A program made the position numbers and the translations under genes. Below, one piece after another: positions 24,979 to 28,487 of a stretch of 28,487 nucleotides of DNA (positions within the stretch are counted from its first letter, which is position 1; the number at the start of each line of letters is the position of its first letter). This stretch comes from a virus: positions 1-28,487 of IMG/VR virus record IMGVR_UViG_3300032316_000433, one strand, 5' to 3'. The notes under the pieces were generated by a model. It was given only the letters and a program-made list of their open reading frames with translations, had not been told where the DNA came from and did no database searches.

Positions 24979-26618
24979 TTTCTTTTTCCTTTTGTTGTTG
25001 GGTTGGGTTGTTGTTCTGCGCCGATAACAATGGTGCCATCGTCGGAGATTTTGATGTTGGCGGTGCCGTCGTATGCGGCGTTCGCCAATGTAGTGATTCT
25101 GTGGGCGGCGTTGGTGGATAGTGCACCGATTTGTGCGCCGAGTGTCTTGTCAACTTCTGTGAACGGGTTACCTGCCACCAGTACGGCCTGCATCAGTTCG
25201 GTGTCGTCGAGGCGGGTGAGCGCCACCATCATCGAGGCGATGGCACAACGGCGCACTGTCGGGTTTTGTCGGATGCTTATGCCACGCCTGCCGATGGTGG
25301 CCTGTTTGGTGAATTGGGCGATGAATGCCCGCTGACGGTCAGGCAACGCACCGATGACGTCTTTTAAGGCGTCTATGTGGTCTTGTGGGGCGTTCCCGCC
25401 TTCATCGGGTGTATCTGGAACGGGTTGCGCTTTCGGTGCGTCAGGCGGTGCGACAGCAGGTTCGTTGGGGTTCCGGTCAGGGAACTGAAAACCGTGCTCA
25501 GCCTCAACCTGATAGCACGCGTCACTGATCAGATCAATTTCACGGGTGGTGTGCAACGCATGGTCACGCAATTTCGGCACATGCGCAGGCCATCTGGCGG
25601 CGAGTTCACGCTTCACATCATCGCCGAACGCGACCAGGCGTCGTACACGCTTTTCGAGCCATGCCCGATGTTCAGCGGTAGCGACTGGTTCGGTGTGCGG
25701 GAACGCTGCGGTGACGTTAGCGATAGCGGTTTCTAGGAGGGTGGGCGCAGGTGTCACGGGAACAGGGGGGTGCTCTACCGTGACTCCTGCACCCGTATCG
25801 GTGCCCACATTGCCGCGTGACGGCACCGAAAACTTGCGCACGACATCCTTGCGTTTCTGCCACTTTTTGACCACAGACGCCAACTGTGCAGCCTCTAATC
25901 CGAGAGTCAAATCCACTTCGATCAGATGACATTCGCCACGACCAGCGGGCACATGAATCAACAACCCGACCTCATGGTCAACATCACCGATGTCATACCG
26001 TCGCCCTGTGGCGATTTCGTAGCCCTGTGATGTCGCATAGGCGGCGAGCTGCACCGCGTACGCCAACGGGTTCGCACCGATCGCCTTGCCTGTTTTCAGG
26101 TCGGCGCACACTAGACGCCCATCGGCACGACGCAGGAAACGGTCAGCAGTACCGGCCAACATCAACCCGTCGTGCACCAATGTCACCTCAACCAAACCAG
26201 GCTCAATGGTCAAACCTGCGTCAGCGAGTGTTCGTTGGTAGGCGGCGATGTCGGCATCCCACGGTGCAGGAATATCTGCGACGGTCATTAAACCGTTGTC
26301 AACGTTCTCAGCGAATTCGTGGAGTGCGGTACCGAGACCTGCACCATATCCGCCACCGCCAGCCTCCAGTGCTTGTTCCATGAGGGCATCGAGTCGTTTG
26401 GTGTCGTCGGCTGGTGTTGCTGCCATTTGTGCGAACAGGTCGGCCCGTGACGATAGCCCTTTGCCTGCTGTACGGATTTTCCAGCGTTCCAATCCGAAAC
26501 GGTCCTCAAGGCATGCGCCGTGACTACTGAACCTGGTGTATGGGATTGGTGTTCCGTCGGTCACTGATGTGACCATTGGGCGACCGTAACGGTCGCGTGT
26601 GAAGTCTTGCGGTTTCAT
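24975..26618 (-). CDS. RecB/Cas4-family PD-(D/E)XK exonuclease with C-terminal extension
   Basis: A 547-residue protein. The nuclease domain covers about 85-260: GTALHEFAE (96-104, H100), LAGTADRF (154-161, D159), CADLKTGK (171-178, D173 and K175) and QLAAY (190-194), the full motif set of the RecB nuclease family. The C-terminal half has a helical region TAEHRAWLEKRVRRLVAFGDDVKRELAARWP, a proline-rich linker (APPDAPKAQPVPDTPDEG), and an ending with repeated helices. It probably resects double-stranded DNA ends for recombination with the SSB-like partner. AGAGGGAA precedes the start, and AACCCAACCC lies before that (26642-26652). Confidence 0.85.
   Translation of the reverse strand: MKPQDFTRDRYGRPMVTSVTDGTPIPYTRFSSHGACLEDRFGLERWKIRTAGKGLSSRADLFAQMAATPADDTKRLDALMEQALEAGGGGYGAGLGTALHEFAENVDNGLMTVADIPAPWDADIAAYQRTLADAGLTIEPGLVEVTLVHDGLMLAGTADRFLRRADGRLVCADLKTGKAIGANPLAYAVQLAAYATSQGYEIATGRRYDIGDVDHEVGLLIHVPAGRGECHLIEVDLTLGLEAAQLASVVKKWQKRKDVVRKFSVPSRGNVGTDTGAGVTVEHPPVPVTPAPTLLETAIANVTAAFPHTEPVATAEHRAWLEKRVRRLVAFGDDVKRELAARWPAHVPKLRDHALHTTREIDLISDACYQVEAEHGFQFPDRNPNEPAVAPPDAPKAQPVPDTPDEGGNAPQDHIDALKDVIGALPDRQRAFIAQFTKQATIGRRGISIRQNPTVRRCAIASMMVALTRLDDTELMQAVLVAGNPFTEVDKTLGAQIGALSTNAAHRITTLANAAYDGTANIKISDDGTIVIGAEQQPNPTTKGKRK
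25000..25010 (-). repeat. AACCCAACCC leader motif (before SSB-like gene)
   Basis: One of five copies of tandem AACCC found 14-23 bases upstream of an early start codon, just ahead of the Shine-Dalgarno sequence. This copy lies inside the end of the exonuclease gene, where it encodes QPNP. Confidence 0.7.
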
Positions 26619-26641
26619 GGGTTCCCTCTTTTGTTGTGGTT

Positions 26642-26652
26642 GGGTTGGGTTA
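26642..26652 (-). repeat. AACCCAACCC leader motif (before exonuclease gene)
   Basis: Tandem AACCC, 23 bases before the exonuclease ATG, in the short gap after the lipoprotein gene. The Shine-Dalgarno AGAGGGAA lies between motif and start. Confidence 0.7.
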
Positions 26653-26681
26653 GGTAATTGTTGTTGATGGGTGTGTCAGAG

Positions 26682-27212
26682 TTACTTGCAACGCTTAGAC
26701 CACGGCTGCCAACCGCACTGCCCTCTGGCTTCCCTGCCCGAATATAGCAGGTAGGCCCAACGCAGATTGGTCGCAGGGTCAAACATTTCGTCTGGTGTGA
26801 TACCGAGGTCGGCCCACCATTCGTGATGGGCAGTCCAGTTGCCTTGTGTCAAACCGTAATCACGACACTGTCGGCCATCATCAGAGTTTGAGCAGGCGTC
26901 GGGTTGACATCTTGATTCACGCCACATGATTTGACCGAGCGTCTGCAAAATGTCGGTGTCGTTAGGCCATCCGACCTGCACCGCCAGCGGTAACCATTCG
27001 ACACAAGGCGTGTCAGAAGGTACGGCCACAGGCGCGAGAGTTGTGGTGGTGCTGGTTGTTGTTGGCGGCAATGTGGTTGGCGGCATTGTGGTGGTTACGG
27101 GGTTCAGGGTGACGGTCGGGTCGGGTTGGGTTGGTGCTGAGACTTGTGCACCGTTGGCTGCTGTTGCGCAGGCGGTGATTACGGCGGCACATAGTACCGC
27201 TGCGATCCTCAC
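26682..27212 (-). CDS. Secreted lysozyme/transglycosylase-like lipoprotein
   Basis: A 176-residue protein. A signal peptide with lipobox I-T-A-C (12-15) suggests a lipoprotein anchored at C15. A Thr/Pro-rich linker follows (about 35-65, TTTMPPTTLPPTTTSTTTT). The C-terminal domain (about 72-176) is lysozyme/SLT-like: QTLGQIMWRESRC (90-102, catalytic E99), YGLTQGNW (119-126) and NLRWAYLLYSGR (149-160). Six cysteines after residue 69 could form disulfides outside the cell. It lies among early genes, far from the lysis cassette. It could remodel the wall for infection, block superinfection, or be a virion or lysis enzyme. Confidence 0.75.
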   Translation of the reverse strand: MRIAAVLCAAVITACATAANGAQVSAPTQPDPTVTLNPVTTTMPPTTLPPTTTSTTTTLAPVAVPSDTPCVEWLPLAVQVGWPNDTDILQTLGQIMWRESRCQPDACSNSDDGRQCRDYGLTQGNWTAHHEWWADLGITPDEMFDPATNLRWAYLLYSGREARGQCGWQPWSKRCK

Positions 27213-27421
27213 GCGCCTGCCTTGTCGTGGCTGGTGTGATTGTTGTTGTTCATATTGGTTTCCTTTGTTCGACTAGATGGGTGGCGAATCAGTGCGCATT
27301 GGTGCGTGGGGTGCAGGTAGTTCTGCACGGTGAGAAAGGTGAGACCACAGGCGACGCAGCGCACGGGGCGAGGTTTGCCCGTTTTCGGGTTCTGACCATC
27401 TGAACAGTTCGTGACGGTCAT
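27209..27421 (-). CDS. Small zinc-finger-like protein (70 aa)
   Basis: Seventy residues with a Cys/His cluster: CVACGLTFLTVQNYLHPTHQCALIRH (22-47), fitting a C-x-x-C...H-x-x-x-C/H zinc site. The C-terminus overlaps the start of the lipoprotein gene (ATGA). An internal ATG (27251-27253 region, MNNNNHTSHDKAGA) has AAAGGAAA upstream, so a 14-residue leader form coupled to the lipoprotein is also possible. A DNA- or RNA-binding role is inferred only from the zinc pattern. Confidence 0.65.
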   Translation of the reverse strand: MTVTNCSDGQNPKTGKPRPVRCVACGLTFLTVQNYLHPTHQCALIRHPSSRTKETNMNNNNHTSHDKAGA

Positions 27422-27427
27422 GTCAAG

Positions 27428-27625
27428 TCACCCTCGCCCTGCCCTGTACTCGCGCACATACTGCGCCCATACCGACGCACACGGTGCGCAGGGCGGTTCG
27501 TGGTGTCTCCGGTGGCGAGCATACGCGGCGAGGGTGCCGCACGGTCGGGTGACGGGCCTGCCTGGTTTGCCAGTATTGGCACCGTGTCGGGCACGCCAAG
27601 CGCGTTGATATTCGGCGCTGCTCAT
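27428..27625 (-). CDS. Small basic Cys/His protein (65 aa)
   Basis: Sixty-five residues: MSSAEYQRAWRARHGANTGKPGRPVTRPCGTLAAYARHRRHHEPPCAPCASVWAQYVREYRAGRG. The pattern C-G-T-x-x-A-Y-x-R-H-x-x-H-x-E-P-P-C-x-x-C...Y-x-R-E-Y-R is a recurring small protein of actinophages and actinobacterial prophages, probably zinc-binding. Its function is not known to me. It overlaps the membrane protein gene upstream by 4 bases (ATGA). Confidence 0.75.
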   Translation of the reverse strand: MSSAEYQRAWRARHGANTGKPGRPVTRPCGTLAAYARHRRHHEPPCAPCASVWAQYVREYRAGRG

Positions 27626-27804
27626 TTGCGGTTCCGTTCATGATGTTCGGCGTAGGCGGTCAGTGCACCAACGGCGCTGAGTATGACAACCCAAATCCAG
27701 AACACACCGAACGTGGTACCAATGTAGTCGAGCAGTGACAGGGCGGCGTATAGGGCGACGAGTAGTGCGACAGCCCGTACCGCGTAACGAGTGATGGTTT
27801 TCAT
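27622..27804 (-). CDS. Small membrane protein (60 aa)
   Basis: Sixty residues: short basic N-terminus (MKTITRYAVR), then two hydrophobic segments (AVALLVALYAALSLL and FGVFWIWVVILSAVGALTAY) and a basic end EHHERNRK. AGGAG lies before the ATG and AACCCAACCC before that (27820-27830). Two-helix early membrane peptide; the function is unknown. A superinfection-exclusion role would be possible but is only a guess. Confidence 0.75.
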   Translation of the reverse strand: MKTITRYAVRAVALLVALYAALSLLDYIGTTFGVFWIWVVILSAVGALTAYAEHHERNRK

Positions 27805-27819
27805 GTTTGTTCTCCTGTT

Positions 27820-27830
27820 GGGTTGGGTTA
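27820..27830 (-). repeat. AACCCAACCC leader motif (before 60-aa membrane protein)
   Basis: Tandem AACCC, 15 bases before the ATG at 27804, followed by AGGAG. Preceded directly by the stop of the 52-residue gene. Confidence 0.7.
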
Positions 27831-27834
27831 GTGA

Positions 27835-27993
27835 TTATTTTGAACGAGACAAGATTTTGAGTTCGTGGTAGTCGTCTTGACATTCCGAACAGGTGCCATC
27901 GGGGTTCATCACCGATTGGTCATAGTGGGTGTCGCATACATTTTCGTGAACTTTCAGTGCTCGTTCAGCGATGTCGTGGTTGTTGGTGCTCAT
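27835..27993 (-). CDS. Small Cys/His protein (52 aa)
   Basis: A 52-residue ORF beginning MSTNNHDIAERALKVHENVCDTHYD, with C-D-T-H in the middle and T-C-S-E-C near residues 35-40, followed by DDYHELKILSRSK. Two Cys/His pairs suggest a zinc ribbon. AAGGAG is about six bases before the ATG, and AACCCAACCC-like sequence (28009-28024) is ahead of it. The gene follows the same pattern as its neighbours in spacing and ribosome binding site, so I am fairly sure it is real. Confidence 0.7.
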   Translation of the reverse strand: MSTNNHDIAERALKVHENVCDTHYDQSVMNPDGTCSECQDDYHELKILSRSK

Positions 27994-28008
27994 GTTGTTC
28001 TCCTTTTC

Positions 28009-28024
28009 GGGTTGGGTCGGGGTT
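28009..28024 (-). repeat. AACCC-type leader motif (before 52-aa Cys/His gene)
   Basis: AACCCC, GACCC and AACCC blocks, 15 bases before the ATG at 27993, followed by AAGGAG. One block has G for the first A, so it is slightly diverged from the others. Confidence 0.65.
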
Positions 28025-28203
28025 CAGATGCGTTCAAAATTGATTTGATTGTCGGGCAGAACGTTGATGCTGAAAACAGTTTGACCTGCTTTTGCATTGT
28101 CTAGATCGGTTTTTGCGTTTGTGAATTGTTCAGCAGTTTTTGCTGTTCGCATCAAGTAGCGAGCCACTCTGATTTGTTGGTTGATGTCGTTGGTGATGTC
28201 CAT
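28024..28203 (-). CDS. First early gene, small helical protein (59 aa)
   Basis: Fifty-nine residues from the ATG at 28201-28203 (MDITNDINQQIRVARYLMRTAKTAEQFTNAKTDLDNAKAGQTVFSINVLPDNQINFERI). AAAGGAAAA lies before the ATG, and the three-fold AACCC block (28218-28234) before that. A longer form from the ATG at 28240-28242 would begin exactly where transcription is expected to start from the promoter, so a leaderless 72-residue form is possible. It is the first gene of the early operon. I do not recognise a family. Confidence 0.7.
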   Translation of the reverse strand: MDITNDINQQIRVARYLMRTAKTAEQFTNAKTDLDNAKAGQTVFSINVLPDNQINFERI

Positions 28204-28217
28204 GATGTTTTCCTTTT

Positions 28218-28234
28218 GGGTTGGGTTGGGTTGG
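28218..28234 (-). repeat. Three-fold AACCC leader motif (before first early gene)
   Basis: Three AACCC units in tandem, 14 bases before the ATG at 28203, within the 5' leader of the main early transcript. The Shine-Dalgarno AAAGGAAAA follows immediately. Confidence 0.7.
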
Positions 28235-28248
28235 CTTGTCATACCTCA

Positions 28249-28278
28249 AGTATAAGCACTATCCCGTAGAGATGTCAA
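28249..28278 (-). promoter_or_regulatory. Main early promoter (sigma-70 type)
   Basis: On the minus strand a perfect -35 TTGACA (28273-28278) and a -10 TATACT (28249-28254, five of six) are separated by 18 bases. Transcription should begin near 28242 and run into the early genes. It is the only near-consensus promoter I found, and it stands at the start of a genome whose genes all run in one direction. Confidence 0.8.
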
Positions 28279-28344
28279 CATCTATTTCAAAGAAATCCGA
28301 AATATGTCTCTAAGCAGGAACTATGACAGCCCCTGAAACGTCAA

Positions 28345-28379
28345 ACGCCTCGCACCGAGGAGGGAACGGTACGAGGCGT
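28345..28379 (-). terminator. Hairpin at the end of late transcription (circle junction)
   Basis: An 8-bp stem (ACGCCTCG, 28345-28352, with CGAGGCGT, 28372-28379), one mismatch, four more pairs (28354-28357 with 28367-28370) and a 9-base loop. On the minus strand it is followed by a modest T-containing tail (TTTGACGTTT counting the last T of the stem). It stands between the last late gene and the early promoter, where a terminator is expected. The U tract is weak, so termination may be partial. The whole gap (28204-28364 plus 1-71, about 232 bases) holds no gene. Confidence 0.6.
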
Positions 28380-28487
28380 GACGGTGCGCGGGCAGCAGAC
28401 GCGCAACCTATGGCAACACCAGCTGCGCCTGGATGTCACTCGACTTCAGGTTCAACAGGTAACAAACCACCAACACTCAAACGGTGA
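28365..28487. repeat. Terminal direct repeat, right copy
   Basis: Exact copy of 1-123. Positions 28436-28487 therefore repeat the 3' end of the gene at 72-350 and should not be annotated as a separate gene fragment. The repeat begins within the loop of the hairpin at 28345-28379, so only the right copy shows the whole hairpin. Confidence 0.95.

Noticed and set aside
27865-28104. 79-codon plus-strand ORF near the right end
   Set aside because: It lies opposite two early minus-strand genes that have proper ribosome binding sites and spacing. There is no ribosome binding site or motif of its own.

Overview
The window is a complete small tailed-phage (siphovirus-type) genome. Bases 1-123 are repeated exactly at 28365-28487, so the molecule closes into a circle of 28,364 bp. 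Every gene I can support lies on the minus strand, so the genome reads from right to left and wraps through the repeat. The host is inferred to be an actinobacterium: there is a WhiB-family regulator with its four iron-sulfur cysteines, and the prim-pol/DUF3987 replication protein, the HNH-TerS-TerL order and the small Cys/His proteins are typical of actinophages. There is no mycolyl-arabinogalactan esterase (LysB), which fits a host without mycolic acids, such as freshwater or wastewater Actinobacteria or Acidimicrobiia. No integrase, ParA or clear lysogeny repressor is seen, so a lytic lifestyle is likely.

Early region (28203 down to 22285). A near-consensus promoter (TTGACA-18-TATACT, 28249-28278) fires into short, tightly coupled genes: small Cys/His proteins, tiny membrane proteins, a secreted lysozyme-like lipoprotein, a RecB-like exonuclease, an SSB-like protein, a tRNA-like cloverleaf, a WhiB regulator, a helix-turn-helix protein and a resolvase-like nuclease. 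Five of these genes carry the same AACCCAACCC block directly ahead of the ribosome binding site.

Replication region (22264-19187). A 915-aa primase-polymerase/DUF3987 protein is followed by an HNH endonuclease. The 3' end of the primase gene holds 9-bp iteron-like repeats in both orientations, an AT-rich patch and, just past the gene, a very strong G-quadruplex motif. Together these make a good candidate replication origin. An intrinsic terminator at the end of the HNH gene separates early from late genes.

Late region (19097-72). The order is TerS, TerL, a small membrane protein, HK97-type portal, a composite prohead protease, HK97-fold capsid, four head-completion/connector genes, two paralogous tail-tube proteins, tail chaperones G/GT joined by a -1 frameshift at AAACCCT, a gp10-like protein, a short tape measure with 45-residue repeats, a tail-tip protein, a duplicated fiber module with collagen-like proteins, a lysis cassette (VanY-type peptidase plus two holin-like proteins), more fiber genes, a small DNA-binding-like protein, a metallophosphoesterase and a small conserved protein. 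Late transcription ends at a hairpin spanning the circle junction.

The most unusual items are the repeated leader motif, the origin-like iteron/G-quadruplex region, the tRNA-like gene with an 8-base anticodon loop containing five C, the duplicated fiber module whose second chaperone copy has shrunk to a 14-codon relic, and the early-region lysozyme-like lipoprotein.
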